From the NCBI GenBank assembly GCA_015680685.1, contig MNCI01022067.1, positions 113,077 to 177,076 on the forward strand: DNA of 64,000 nt, in the 5' to 3' direction. Numbering within the stretch: the stretch's first letter is position 1; each line of letters opens with the position of its first letter. The notes under the pieces were generated by a model. That model was not told the origin of the DNA. It made no database searches and was given only the letters and a program-made list of their open reading frames with translations. The position numbers and the translations under genes were made by a program. Positions 1-12,830 of this stretch are shown piece by piece. This DNA is from Gnetum montanum. Lineage: Eukaryota; Streptophyta; Gnetopsida; Gnetales; Gnetaceae.

Positions 1-1688
1 TAATAAATAATTTTTAATTTTCTTTAATTTTGCAACTTTTTGTTTTTCAGTTTTTCATTTTTCAATTTTTTGTTTTATCTTTTTGTGTGTTTTGTATTTT
101 CATGCTTGTGTAAGTAATCTCATCTATGAATAAAACACTCATGTGGATCGTTGGTTGAGATGTGTTTTATGTTATTAAGTCATGAGTGATCAATTATATG
201 GAACAGTGAGCCCATTCCATCCACTTATCCACTCTATAAATAAAGAGGTTCTGTTCGAGGGTACAGTGATATTCTTGAGATTTCTAAAAACTTAAAATTA
301 ATTTTGTGTTCATTGTACCCAGAATGATGAAGGACGGACCAAGAGGGAATGATTAGGGTGTGACATCAAGGGGACTTGTGAATTCTCTTTGATGTCAACT
401 GTGGGTGTTATCATGCAACTTGGTTGTACTAAGATCCTTGTAGATCTAATGAAAACTGGGAGTAAGAGTAATCAAAAGGGCCCTCGACAATCAAAAGCTG
501 TTCTAGGGGGTCCCACTGGAAAGATATGCACCCATGCTTGAAGGATGGCGGCTTCTCTAGATTCAGTAAAGTGAAGAAAGAAAAAAAAAAGAGAAGAAAA
601 GAAGTGCCATAAAACAAAAATAACTCCTCCCTTGTACTAAACGCCAAGTGATCGTACGCCTTGTTGTTATGGTACTCTCATAGTTGTTCACCATGGGATG
701 AAGCAATGCGATGTCACTATTTAGAAAAATGGACTTGGTCCTAATCTTGGAATGATGGGTTAATGACACGTTACTCATGTTTTTCACGCAGGATTCATTG
801 TGCCCTGCGACAGTTACCTCATGTCCCGATCTCTACGATCCCTTTCTCTACCTCATCTCATCTCACTGTTCATGTAATTGTAGCTCGTGTCCCATGTAAC
901 ATAAAGTTTTCATCTCATTCCGGTGACATTTACATGTGTGTGTTTTGTGGAGTTGGTGCAGATTACATTTAACCCTTTCAGTGCCCACGGACGCTTTAAG
1001 TGTGGTTACACAAGGGCATAATAGGTTAAAACCTGCTTTGGGGAGGACCCACTTGTGTAATTTTTCGTAATCTTCATTAATTCTCTAGCTAGAACACACA
1101 AATTTCTTACCCTTAGCTTAGTTTTTCATAATTTTCTTTCCCATTTATTAACCCTCCAAACTTTAACGTCCTAATGTACTATTATATTCCCTTTTCTTCA
1201 TAACCACCAAAAGTTTTAATTGTTAAATTCACACCTATCTCATTCACAGTGCCTTTCGAATTCCTGTAATTACCCCTGAGTCCATTAATTCTTGTTAATG
1301 TCCTAGTTTTACACATTAATTTCAAGAAAAATCATTTAAAATTCGGTCTTTGTTAGTTGTCTCACTTTGGTTGGGCCGAGATATCACGTAGATATCGCGT
1401 ACGCGATGTACCGTACGCGATATCGCTTCCCCCTTTTCCTATAAATAGGAACCCCCACCGCAACACTTTGCATCATTTGGCATTTACGCGGGGGGAAGTT
1501 TTTGAATTTTTTCTATGCGACTTGCGCTTGAGTGACCCTTACTCTTTCAACTCTATCTCGTGCGCTGGTACTCCAATTTTAATTCCGTTTGAACCTGCTT
1601 GACCCCGGAGTGTTCAGTTTAGTCGTGGGGGAGCGCGTGCGACGCTCGTTTCATATGGTTGAGTGTAGGGGTACCTCGCCACTCATCA
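1..1688 (+). mobile_element. Element 1: 3' part of an Athila-like LTR retrotransposon
   Basis: This stretch matches, in reverse complement, the non-coding region between gag and ORF3 of element A (about 27740-26300). Shared features include the AT-rich start, the phrase GTGTGACATCAAGGGGACTT, the box around ACTGGAAAGA at 517, the phrase TTTGGGGAGGACCCACTT near 1040, an internal promoter, and a leader ending in TAGTCGTGGGGGAG at 1621-1633. From 1634 to 1688 it continues with the terminal 55 bases of an LTR of this clade, ending CACTCATCA. ORF3, the true polypurine tract and most of the 3' LTR are missing. Copia coding sequence starts at 1689, so the element appears to have inserted into, or been joined to, the copia element G. 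The left end lies outside the window. Confidence 0.75.
1372..1447 (+). promoter_or_regulatory. Internal promoter of element 1 (palindromic repeats plus TATA)
   Basis: Short CG-rich inverted repeats built from GATATCGCGTACGCGAT and CCGTACGCGATATCGC cover about 1380-1425. A TATAAATA box follows at 1440-1447. The same arrangement occurs in the LTRs of element A and again inside element A at 26493-26590. I see the repeats and the TATA box directly; promoter activity is inferred. The leader downstream (about 1470-1620) is homologous to the leader of element A. Confidence 0.6.
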
Positions 1689-3553
1689 ATAGTTCAAAGG
1701 TTTGGTGAGAATGTGTGCTACTTGGTCTTCAGACTTGCAATACACCAACTCAATTGCTTTCTTTCCAACTTGACCTCTTAGAAAATGATAACATATGTTA
1801 ATGTGTCTACTTCTTCCATGTGTGACAGGATTCTTTGCCAAGTCAATTGTAGAAATATTGTCAACAAAGATCTTCATTGGCCTCTTAATTGGAGCATGGA
1901 TTTGGCTCATCACATTGCCTAACCATATTGCTTGACATGCACTTGAAACTATAGCTACATATTCTACTTCACAAGTTGAAAGTGCAACTATGAATTGCTT
2001 CTTTGATAACCATGAACAAGCTATAACACCAAAATTAAAACAATAACCACAAGTGCTTCTTCGGTCATCTAAATCTCCACCCCAATCACTGTAGGAATAC
2101 CCTATAAGAGCACAATTATTAGATGAGTAATAGAATAAACCATGATCATAAGTGCCCTTTAGGTACTGCAAGATTCTTTTGGCCACTTGCATATGAGATT
2201 GATGAGGAGATTCCAAAAACCTGCTAATCAAACCAACAACATAAGAGATGTCTAGCCTTATGCATGTGAGATATCTCAAACTTCCAACAATTTGCTTGAA
2301 ATAAGTTGAATTAACAAGTGCCCCTTCTCCATTCTTTGACAATTTTGTTCCAACCTCCACAGGAGTTCTCATAGAATTACAATCTTGCATACGAAAATTC
2401 TTCAAGAGTTTAGTAGCATACCTCTTTTGACAGATAAAAATCCCATCTTCTCTTTAAACTACTTCAATGCCAAGGAAATATGACATGAGAAAAAGATCTA
2501 TCATTTTGAACTCATGCATCATGGACTTCTTGAAATCTTCAATCATTTTGGGATTATTGCTTATGAATATTAGATCATCAACATAAAGACATAGCAATAA
2601 CGTATCACCAAAATCATTAGTCTTCACATATAAAGCATGTTTAGATGGGCACTTCTAGAAACTAGCCTTATGGAAGAAAGAGTCAATGCACCTATTGCAT
2701 GCTTGTGGTACTTGTTTGAGATCATACAATTCTTTCTTCAATATGTACACCTTATCTTCACTTCCCTACTTCATGAATCTAGGTGATTTCTTGACAAAAA
2801 CCTCATCTTCAAGTGGGCCATTTAGAAAGGCTGAATTCATATCCATTTGATGGATTTTCTACTTCTTCTGGGTAGCTAATGCAATAAGAAGTCTAATTGT
2901 TTCAATTTGAGCAATAGGAGAGAAAACCTCTTGGTAGTCATAGCCAAGCCTTTACTTAAATCCCTTTGCCACCAATCTTGCTTTGTGTCTCTTCACCTCA
3001 CCATTTGACTTCACCTTTTTCTTAAAAACCCACTTCATATCAATTACTTTGTAACTATGTGGGATGTTAGTGAGGTTCCACATATTTAATTACCTTGATC
3101 TCCTCATTCATGGAATTCACCCATTTAGGATCTTGAATTGCCTCCTGGAATATCACAAGTTCACTATTTGCAAAGAAAGAAAAGTGTACCAATTCTCCAT
3201 CATCATCAAAAGTTACCTCATAGTCATGTAGGTGTACTGATTGTTGGCACTGTAGCCTTGGCCTTCTAGATTTCACTAGAGCTTGTGGAGTGGTACTTTC
3301 TTGAGCAGAGCTTAATGTAGCTTCATTAGTGGTAGGAACTATGGCTTCCTCTTCAAAGATATAACTTTGTTACTTGTGGGAGTCTTTGTGTGAAGCAAAA
3401 TCCCATTTCCAAGCCTCTTATTGGACAAAAGTCACATCTTGACTAACAATCATCTTCTTTGTTATAGGATTGAACAGTTTGTATCCCCCACACTTCTAGC
3501 CAACAAAGATAGTCTTCTCTACTTGATCATCTAGCTTTGCTCTTGTCTCTGCC
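1686..3553 (-). pseudogene. Copia pol, C-terminal half (integrase end, reverse transcriptase, RNase H)
   Basis: The minus-strand translation from 3553 begins with the integrase C-terminal signature RAKLDDQVEKTIFVG and continues through a linker and reverse transcriptase. The YVDD catalytic motif is at 2574-2585. An open stretch of 239 codons at 2405-1686 is copia RNase H, recognisable by SDWGGDLDDRRSTCGYC, SKKQ, ALSTCEVEYVA and the terminal ILTKPL. The function would be copying element RNA into DNA. In-frame stops and small frameshifts occur upstream of 2405, so it cannot make a full protein. RNase H is the best preserved part. Assignment to copia is firm; the lineage within copia was not determined. 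Confidence 0.85.
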
Positions 3554-4427
3554 TGATGAGCGACAAGGTACCCCTATGCCCAACCATATGAATCACAAGC
3601 ATTCATGCACAATCTGGTCGAATTCCATAGACCTTAAGTTCTTAAGTACACTAGTTCTCAGATGTGAAATCTAATTGTGACAATCGTTGTCTTCTCAAGT
3701 AAAACTATGGAGCTTAATTGTATGGTTAAGTATAATTGAGGCATATGATTTTTATTATTTTACATTTTATTTGTTTATGATTAAGAATAGGTTGAAACGT
3801 AATTTATAATCAATTTAACTTAATCTAATTGTTGATTAATAACTAACTATCCTAACATAAGTATCCGATCCCACTTTCCATGCACATCTTGAACATGTAT
3901 AACACTATTGGGTTACCAAACGTTAAGCATTGCAGGGGTTACCAAGAGTCATACGCATGCTCGACGCGGTCATACTTATGTGCTTAATTAATTAACTACT
4001 ATTGAATCTAATTAGCTTACTTTAGCTTAATTACTTGGAAGCATTAAAGGAAATTGCATGAAACATTGAATGCATAAATAAAATATTTAAGCTAGCCAAG
4101 GTGTTGCAAGGTTTGATCAAAAAGCTTGTCTTTATTTTCACACACATTTCCATGCTCAGGTACAATAGTGTTGGAATAAAGATTAATACACTTAATGACT
4201 CCTATTGTGGGCACTTTGGAAAATATTCTAACTCTAGAGAAAACAAACTACAAGAGCTCTACTATGCTATGACAAAAACTATCTCCAAACTGCATGCCCA
4301 AGCACTATATTTATAGGCCGGCACATACCTTGTGATATTGGATATTTGACATTGCATTTTGGGGCTTGATATTGGGTACTCAATATCAAGGATTTAATAT
4401 TAGAGCCAGGAAAAACATTGTTCATCA
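3554..4427 (-). repeat. 3' LTR of element E
   Basis: The plus strand reads TGATGAGCGACAAGGTACCCC at the left end, and TTCATCA followed by the degenerate tract TACAATCACAACT at the right end. Read on the minus strand this is an 874-bp LTR. Its TATA box (TATAAATA on the minus strand) is at 4308-4315. Upstream of it lies the inverted repeat GATATTGGGTACTCAATATC (about 4368-4387). The last 100 bases on the minus strand share the LTR-end sequence found in elements A, B, C and D. Confidence 0.85.
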
Positions 4428-6240
4428 TACAATCACAACTAAATAAAAACTCATCTTCAATTAAACAAAAGAAGAAACAAGTTCCTTACAAAATATTAGG
4501 AAGGTATGAGATTATTGACTAACATGCAACTGACTCAAATGAAATAGACAAATTCTAAGTGCTCGAGTGTATGGATTTAGAATCTTTTACAAAATTGGAT
4601 GTTCATGACAAGAGAAGTGAACACCCTGGGCAAAACTAACATCCAACTCCTCTGGCAATTGAAGAGTAAGAGAGAAGATTCAATAATCATGAAGGGTCCT
4701 CATCACATGATGTTGCTACTTATCCTTTAGTAAAGATAGTCCCACTTCCAGTCTACACTTCCCACTACAATCACAACAAAATCATGGATTAGTATGTAAT
4801 GTGTAACATATAACTTTTAAGTACCTTATCTCGTTGACAGTTACACTTGGCTAGGTTGTGATTATGGTGGATTAATTTTTTTAATAGTATTATTAGAAAG
4901 ATTGAAAAATAGGATGAAATGAATAAGTGATCCATTATTAATTTCTAAAAATTCCAATGTGATGAAATGCTTAAAGAGGGTTTAAAAATTTACAACAATA
5001 AGAAGAGGATTTTATTGAAAATGTTGTGAAGATGCGCACAATTGGATGTGATTGATGGGGCACACAAAAGGATTTGATTGTGATGATGTATAAGGGTAAA
5101 GAACTTAACTAACCAAACCAAAAGATATGCAAGTGGATCCTTTCAAAAGCAGGCATAGGCTTTTAATACCATTGGATACCTTCAAACTAAGGAGTTTGTG
5201 GGTCCCATGGATGATTAATGGTTATAAAAAGTTAAGGACAAAAACCCAGAAGAAACTACCTAAGAATGTCAACACATCAAACCAAGATATCAAACAAGAA
5301 CATGAAATTGACAGTGAAGTGAGACATGGAAAGCATAGATGGATGAGACAGAGTGTGTGGAATGGAGTTCTCGATTAAGGTAACATGAAGTGCCTTGTGA
5401 ATTGTGTGGTTAAATGACCTGATAAAATCCATCCTTAGTCCAAACCAAAACCAACCATGTGTAGTGACATCACATCATCATTATAAGACTAGTTCACCCC
5501 CCCTGAGACACAAGAGTCCTACCATAGAACAACCATCATTCCTTATTAAAGAAGTAGGAAGTGAGGAATGGCCTTAGTTAGAGAGGGCCTTCAAGCATGG
5601 GTAACATGTCTTTCTAATCTCATAACTAGTGCTTGTAGCTCATTTATTTTATCTAAGGGGTGCGCTTTGAATTCCATCATTTTTTTTATGATGGAAACCA
5701 CACCATGTAAAGACTTATTTAACTTCCTATTATTGGTCAACACGGAACGATAAGAAATACATGAAAACACACATGCATCCAAATAAGTAGAAAGGCACAA
5801 AGAGTACTGAATCCCCTTAAAGGCACACCCCATTCAAACCTTTGAATCTTTTCCAAATCCAAAAACTACCAAGGTCATAAGTTCATTATGGTTTTATTAA
5901 TAAAACAAATATTGCACATTTCTAGAATAAGGAAAACCATAGAGTTTGTGGATGGGTGGATGTTGTGGACTCACTACCTATTTCATGAAAAAGAAATCAT
6001 GTCGTAGTTATTTGTAACAAAATTCAAAGCTAGAATCTAGACACCAACAATCAAATAACTAGATAGCACATGTCCACATCAATTAAACACACCATACCCA
6101 GTTGGCAATAAGGCATGTTATTATTAAAACATAATTATAAAATCACATCCAAATAAAGGAAAATATACAAGAAATTGTAAAATATTTAAGAAAAATAAAA
6201 CATACTAATGATGTTGTAAAACAAAAATTTTGAAAAATTA
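4428..6240 (-). other. Post-pol region of element E, without ORF3
   Basis: Read on the minus strand, this aligns in blocks with the post-pol regions of elements B and C: the box LERHVTHA-stop near 5593, the phrase GGAACTCCATTCCACAC near 5360, an intron-like AT-rich part, and a 3' splice-site-like TTGTGATTGTAG at 4765-4776. After the splice site there is no ATG and no ORF3, only about 340 bases to the LTR. The conserved pre-PPT box (TAGTCAATAATCTCATACCT on the minus strand) lies near 4500-4540. An 80-codon open frame at 5591-5833 is interrupted in the homologous elements and is probably not a gene. Confidence 0.55.
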
Positions 6241-9110
6241 ATAACATACTAACGAAAGGTAATTCCTGTAAAGTGAGTTTCATTATCAAAAATTAATGCA
6301 CATGGCACACCGAACCTATTTACAAGATTCTATTGTACAAACCAAGTAATAGTAGAAGATGTATAGTCAGTGACGACTACTGCTTCTACCCATTTAGTAC
6401 AATAGTTAATAGCGACTATGATGTACACCTTTCCATTTAACATGGGCATGATGGAATCCATGAAATCAATACCCGAGATGTCAAAGGGTTCCAAAGGTTG
6501 GATCCACTATTGATGTCCCTCTGTTTGATTAGTCATTCCACCATCTTGTTGACAGCATTAACAAGAGTGAACATATTAATGAGCATCCCTAAAGATTTTT
6601 GGCCAGTAGTACCCTACCATTAGGATTTTAATGGCCATGCATCTCTCAACATAGTGGCCCCCACATGGACCCTCATGTGCATCTTGGAGAATGTGCAATT
6701 GATTAGCATTAGGGACACACCAATGAACTAGGCCATCAATGCACACCTTGTAGAGGTGTTTTTTGATCTCCATTGAGCATTTTACTTGGTGAAGAAACTA
6801 TTATTTCCTCGAGTTGTCTAACCTTTGTGGCATTTCTTAAGTGAGAAGATATGTGAGAATGTTATCATACCATTTAGGCTTAGTGGGAAATTGTTCAGTT
6901 ATAGGCCCAAAAAAGAGGAGTTCATTAGGAAATAGATCAAATAGTAGGCTTTTATCCTCTTTGTTATCCTATCGTAATCAAGACAAGTGGTCAGCAGCCA
7001 GATTCTCAATTCCCTTTCAATCTACCATCATAAGATTGAATTCCTGTAAGATCACCAGCCACCATATGACACAGGGGCTCGTTGTTGGCTTATTTATTAG
7101 GAAGTGAATAGCACTATGGTCCATATGCACAAAACACTTTGTATCCTAGCACATAATGCTTGAACTTCTCTAGAGCAAACACCACTACCATCAATTCTTT
7201 TTTTATGGTGGTGTAGTTCAGTTGTGCACCCACAATGCTTTGGCTTGCGTAGTAGATGTAATATGAATGTTTCTTGTTGTCCAACTATGTGAGCACTGTT
7301 CCTAAGGTGTAATTTGATGCATTTTTCATAACATGAAATGGTTTGGACCAGTCAAGTTCCTATAGAATTGGAGTTTCTACAAGTTTCTCCTTTAGTTGCT
7401 AGAATGCATTTTCACATTCCATGGTCCAAACAAATGGAGCATCTTTCTTTGTTAGCTCAACCAATGGTTTTTCAATCTTAGAGAAATTCTCTATGAATCT
7501 CCAGTAATAGCTAGTGTGTCCAAGAATGATTGAACGTCTTTGATGGTTTCTGGTTGGCAGGTTATTCCTTGGATAACCCTTATTTTTTTAGGGTTGACCT
7601 CAAATCTTGCTCGTGATATTTTGTGCCCCAATGTGATACCTTCCTAGACCATCAAGTGACTCTTTTACTAATTGAGCCTAAGTTTTATTTCAACACATCT
7701 TTTCAGTACTTGCTCAAGGTGGTCTAGGGCTTGCCCAAATGTAGCTTCATAGGTGGAGAAGTCATCCATGAAGAATTCCACATTGCGACTGATTTATTGC
7801 TAAAAATGTTAAGACTAAGTGTTGTAATGTAGCGGGGGCATTGTACAAACCAAAAGGCATCTTACAATATGCAAAAGTCCCTTAGGGACTTGTGAATGTT
7901 ATTTTGACCTAGTTCTTTAGTGTGATTTGGATTTGGTTATAGCCACTATAACCATCTAGAAAATTGTAATAGCAATGCCTAGATATGGTGTCTAACACAT
8001 AATCAATGAATGGCAACAAAAAATGATCCTTGAATGTTACCATATTCAGTAGCCAAAAATTAATACAAACCCACCACTTGCCACCTTTCTTTGGTACATT
8101 CACAAGTGAACTAACCTATTCACTATTTGCAATGGGATAGATGAACCCCACCTTGAAGAATTGTTTGATCTCCTCCTTGACAATCTACTTTAGTTTAGGG
8201 TTTAACCACCTCTATGGTTACCTCTTTGGCTTCATGGCCGAATCGATTTAGATACGATGTTGGCATATCCTAGGATCAATCCTTGTGAGTTTAGGATATG
8301 ACCAAGTAAAGTATGTTGACCATTTTTCAACCATATTCAACAACATATATTTCTATTTTGGAGTATGATTTGCATTGATTATTATCAACTTTCCAATTTT
8401 TAAGAACACATATTCCATGTTAGCAGATAAAGTTTTTAATTCAAGGGGCACTTGCTTGAGATTTTTAGGAATCTCCAACTCTCTCCAATAGGTATCATCA
8501 TTTGCATTATCAAAGAGTTGGTTATGAACTTACTCTAGTTCATCCATGCTTGTGACATAAGAGCACATCAGGCTCTTAGTAGGTTCCATGCAAAGTGTGC
8601 TGCTTTCAAAATCAGCGATTAGCCACTAGGTGCCCTCTTGTTTTGTGGTTGCTGTGTATATACACCTTTGAATATCAACTTCTGGTGCACATTTCTTGCA
8701 TCTAAGTATGGATTCTTGTTTAATAGACTAGAGTTTCTGCAAACAATTTCACCCTTTATCACTATACGTGATGCATGGAACTCGCTTTTGATCTTTTGGA
8801 AGGTGTTTTCTTTAGATATTTCCAAGGAAAGATCTCTGATGTCCATTCTTGCATCAATGGTGCTTAGCCATGCCCTTCCCATGATGATTGGGAAGAACCC
8901 TTTGTAGTTCTCCACCTTGATTACTAGGAAATCAGTAGGATAAGACCACCCACAAATAGTGGTCATAATGTCCTTTTCTAGTCCCAATGGAATAGTGATG
9001 GATCAGTCTACCAATTCTAATTTGATATTGCTCTTCTTGAGAGGAGGCAAGTTTCAAACATCAGGATTAGGTTGACACTAGAACCTAAATCAAGAAGAGC
9101 TTTACACGGT
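6241..9110 (-). pseudogene. Element E pol: protease, reverse transcriptase, RNase H, truncated integrase
   Basis: The minus strand shows an aspartic protease start (LLDLGSSVNL near 9090) and the protease tail FPIIMGRAWLSTIDA near 8870. The reverse transcriptase block VPKKGGKW...FKDHF is at 8103-7909, with FMDDFS near 7765, then RNase H with MDHSAIHF near 7100. The integrase zinc-finger region HEGPCGGHYVERC is near 6690 and the second catalytic Asp sits in FDNETHF near 6270. Translation stops matching integrase just after that, about 600 bases short of elements B and C. Numerous stops make it non-functional. The order protease-RT-RNase H-integrase and the DLG-type protease fit Ty3/gypsy of the Athila/Tat group. 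Confidence 0.8.
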
Positions 9111-10843
9111 TCATTTTCATTAATCTACAAATAAACAAGAGGACTCATAGGATCTGCTCATTTCTTAGGAAGGTTGCCAAAACAGATCTAATCAAATACG
9201 ACATGAGTAAGCATAAAAATATGGATCCTCAGTGGTATTTGGTTTGAAAGGAACTCAAAGGAATTTGATACAAAGGAAGATGAAGAAACAAGATTTCCAA
9301 TTGTAGGTGTATGTGAGGGCTTAGGTGGACTATTAGATCAAAAGAAAGGTCCTTTCTTAGATTGAGTATCTAAACCACTTGATTGAGGAACCAATTATAG
9401 ACTAATGGCCCTAGTGGCATTGTGTTGTTGCAGTTGAGCTGGGAGTTCACCCTGCATAGATGGAGTAGGTGGTAGCTATGCTGAGGATGGAGGAAGATGT
9501 GCAAGAATAGGAGGAGGATAAGGGTAAAGGGTGGTATTCCTCGCATGTGGAGAATGAGTTCCATAATAATCATGAGGGTAATAGTGAGGTTGAAAAGTAG
9601 AAACGTGACTGGAAGAGTCATGTGGAGATAAGGGTTGCTGAACGTAATACCCAAATGGATTAGGTTATCTGTAAGGGTATTACTACCTTAGTGGTGCTAA
9701 TGCCCATGATTGTGGTTGCTTCCACACTTGATACTACTTGTATGGTTGTAGTGGAGTTCCACTTGGATAATACTGTTGTTGCTAGTGGAACTACCTAGAA
9801 TTGTCTTGAGGATAAGGCAATCTTTTAGGTGTTTGCCTTTGTGCTAGTCATAGATTGAGGGCATACACCATATATTCTTGTAACTATGACATAATAGAAA
9901 AAAATTTCTTAGAATGTTCATAATGGCAGATGTTAGACCCATCATCATTATTTGATTTAGTTCCCACAACTTCTTCTATTACAATGATCTTGCCCTTACC
10001 TCTTTGATTAGCACATTTAGCTTCCTTGTGCCTTCTGCAATCATGATCACTACCTTATTCTTTGGATCTCTCTTGAATGCCCATACCCTTGGTCTTAACT
10101 TACTTGATAGTCCTTCAATTATCTCAATCCCATCAGTCACCTCCATCACGATTGTGCCCCCTAAGGTTGTGGTCAAAGTTAGAAAGAAAAGAAGATGATG
10201 ATAAAGCTAAAGAAGGAGAACTAGCACCATCACAGTGCCTGCTACCCCTTTTTTGGTGATTGTGGTCATGATCACGATCTTGTTTCTTGTTTGCATCCTT
10301 ACCCTAACTCTTCTTCTTGGATCCTTCCTTGTCATTGGATCCATTCTTATTAGAACTCGAATTATGGATCACGGATTACAAGTTTTGGTTCTAACCTCAT
10401 TCACTAAAGTTAAAGAGGAAAATTTCACTAAATGAAAAACCCCCAAAGAAGGATTCTCCACCATATTTTTGGTATAGTAGGAATGGAGAATCATTGAGCC
10501 ACTTCCCCTTCACATATTTGTAGCTCTCTTGTAGTTGTCAATCCCTTAGACATTGTGCCTTAGTGGGATGATAATTCTTATTGTCACTATCTTGTATAAC
10601 TTACTCAGCATGAAGTTCTTGGAGTCCCAATTGTATAAGAGTTTGTTGGAGCATTGCAAGAACAAATCAATCAATGATAACAAGATGTTTCCCTCCATGT
10701 CATGCCACTGCAATAGTTCATCTTAGTGTAGGGTGAAGCTGAAATTGGATACATACTCATCAAGGTGAGAATATAGCACTCTATATTGCTAGGGCACCTA
10801 CTGATGCACTTCGTTAGACTTTGATGGAGAATCACTCCTTTAA
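9111..10843 (-). pseudogene. Element E gag, capsid domain deleted
   Basis: Minus-strand reading begins with RSDSPSKSN, equivalent to codons 6-14 of element C gag. It passes through the N-terminal region with HLDEYVSNFSFTLH and a charged, Ser-rich linker (about 10350-10050), then goes directly to a degenerate zinc knuckle (ICHYEHSKK, about 9930). A Pro-rich tail follows (about 9650-9400). The capsid region with RWSTMLELF seen in B and C is absent. Multiple stop codons and frameshifts are present. Confidence 0.6.
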
Positions 10844-10930
10844 GAAGTAAGCTAATTATAGCAGCTAAAGGAAATTAAGCTAATTATATAGCCAAAGTAA
10901 GCTAACTACTATTGAATATAATTTCCTTTA

Positions 10931-12806
10931 ATTTATTATAGCACTGTATTCCTTATTCTTCCTAATATTCATTAAATTCATTGGAAGTGTATTCACCTCC
11001 ACCATTAGTTCGAAAACTGTTAACAAGATAGCCACTTTGCCTTTCAACATGCACCTTGAACTTCTTAAAGCAATCAAAACTTTTAGATTTCCTGTGCAAA
11101 AGATAGACCCAAATTTTTTGAGTAAAATCATCAATAAAGGTTAGTAAATACCTATTATTTCCATTTGACAAGGTGTTCATTGGGCCACATACATTGGAAT
11201 GAATGAGCTCTAGTGGTTATGTTCCACATTACTATTCTACTATAAATGGCATTTTGTGATGTTTTCCAAGAATGCAACCTTCACACAATTTTTCTGGATA
11301 ATGAACACTAGGCAAACCTTTTACCATATTTCCTTTAGCAAGAAATTTTTAACTTTGAAAGTTTAAATGTCCATAGCGAAGGTGCCACAACCAAGGCTCA
11401 TCATTTATAATGACATTAAAACAACTATAAACAACACTAGAGATATCAACTTGAAACATACAATTCTTCATCATAGGGACCTTGAGAATGAGTGTACCTT
11501 TGTTGTCAAAAATAGAGGGTTGATTGCCATGAAGGTTTATGGCATACTCATTTTCTACCATTTGACTCATACTAAGCAAATTACTCTTCATACTTGACAC
11601 ATAGAAGACATCAAAAATATACTTATGATCTCCATTCTTTAAGTTGATAAGGATATGTCCTTTTCCCATCACTAGTATAGTGTTGTCATGGACAAATTTG
11701 ACTTTGGTGTGAAAGGACTCATCAAGAATAGCAAATAACTCCTTGTTGCCACACATATGATTGGTACACCTGGTGTTAAGAAACCATGTATGGTATAGTT
11801 TGGCACTTCATTGGCTATACTGACCATTAAGAGAGCATGGTTGCCATCATTATCTTCTTCTTATATATAGTGATCCCTCTAAGTATTATCCTTGTATCTA
11901 CACTCATTTGAATAATGGTCATTCCTATGATAAGAGTAAGATACAACATTGGATTTATCATACCTTCCTCTATCATGTCCATGGCCATGACCTCTTGAGA
12001 TTTGTTGATGACCAGAATCTGATTTTTCTTATTGCCTCTAACTTCATGATTGTTGTTATGACCACCAGAACTTCTATTGTACTAGCCCCCATGTCCTCAT
12101 CCTTTATCATAAGAACCACCATGCTTTTGACTTGTTTCACCATCTTTATTACCTTTGATAGAGACTTCGCCTTGTAAAGCTTGCTCAATCGACTTCTCAA
12201 CATTCTTCTTGTTTATTCATTTCTTAAGGCTTGCAAGGTGTCAAATAATTCCTTGATAGTCATAAAAAATAGATCACGTGCTTCTTCTATCTCCACCATG
12301 ATATGCTCAAATCTGGAAGTGAGTGACTGTAAAATCTTCTTCACTTTGGCCTACTCTTTGTACTCCTCTCTATATGTTTTCATTTGATTTTTCAAAGTAA
12401 GAACATGACTAATATAAGTGGAAATAGTCTCAGAAGACTCCATTTGTAAGAGCTCATATTAATGTCTCAAAGTTTGGAGTCTTACCTTCTTAACTTTGTC
12501 CGCACTTTTGTACAACATCATCGAGGTATCCCAGGCTTGCTTTAATGTGGTTGCTCTTGAAATCTTCTCAAAAACTTCATCATTCACCCCTTGATGAATG
12601 AAATATAATGCCTTATTATCTTTCTTCTTCTTCTCATGGTGGTCATTCTTCTATGCATCGGTTGCATTTTTTGCAAGATTAGCAATACTATTTTTCACAA
12701 CTTCAAGAAACTCGTGGAAATTGACAAGCACCCTCATTTGGACACTCCATCGATTGTAATTTTGTTCATCCAAAATAAGAACTAAAATTTGAGTCAAGCT
12801 ATTCAT
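10931..12806 (-). pseudogene. Copia G gag, pre-integrase and integrase core
   Basis: I start gag at Met 12806, 25 bases beyond the LTR, with LDEQNYNRWSVQMR typical of copia gag. A zinc-knuckle position is visible near 11940 as YSYHRNDHYSNEC, with both leading Cys replaced by Tyr. The pre-integrase region is open at 11756-11349 (DNKGTLILKVP, WHLRYGHLNF). The integrase core reads LLTFIDDFTQKIWVY and GGGEYTSNEF at 11180-10962; the second Asp of the DDE triad appears changed to Asn. The reading ends near 10940, where element E sequence begins. Frameshifts occur around 12200-11760. Confidence 0.8.
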
Positions 12807-12830
12807 TGGAACTTCTAATTTTGATACCAC

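Larger units (their letters stand above)
3554..10930 (-). mobile_element. Element E: defective Athila-like retrotransposon
   Basis: On the minus strand, gag starts near 10843, followed by protease, reverse transcriptase, RNase H and part of integrase down to about 6240, a post-pol region, a degenerate polypurine tract and a 3' LTR at 3554-4427. Compared with elements B and C it lacks the Gag capsid domain (the His-rich linker runs straight on to the zinc-knuckle region near 10000), the integrase C-terminal half and ORF3. Of the 5' LTR only about 85 bases from its middle remain (10844-10930), joined directly to gag, so the primer site is lost. It splits copia element G. I found no matching target duplication. 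Confidence 0.75.

Noticed and set aside
5591-5833. 80-codon conserved gene in element E
   Set aside because: Only the last 16 codons are kept in elements B and C; upstream the homologous frames are shifted and stopped.
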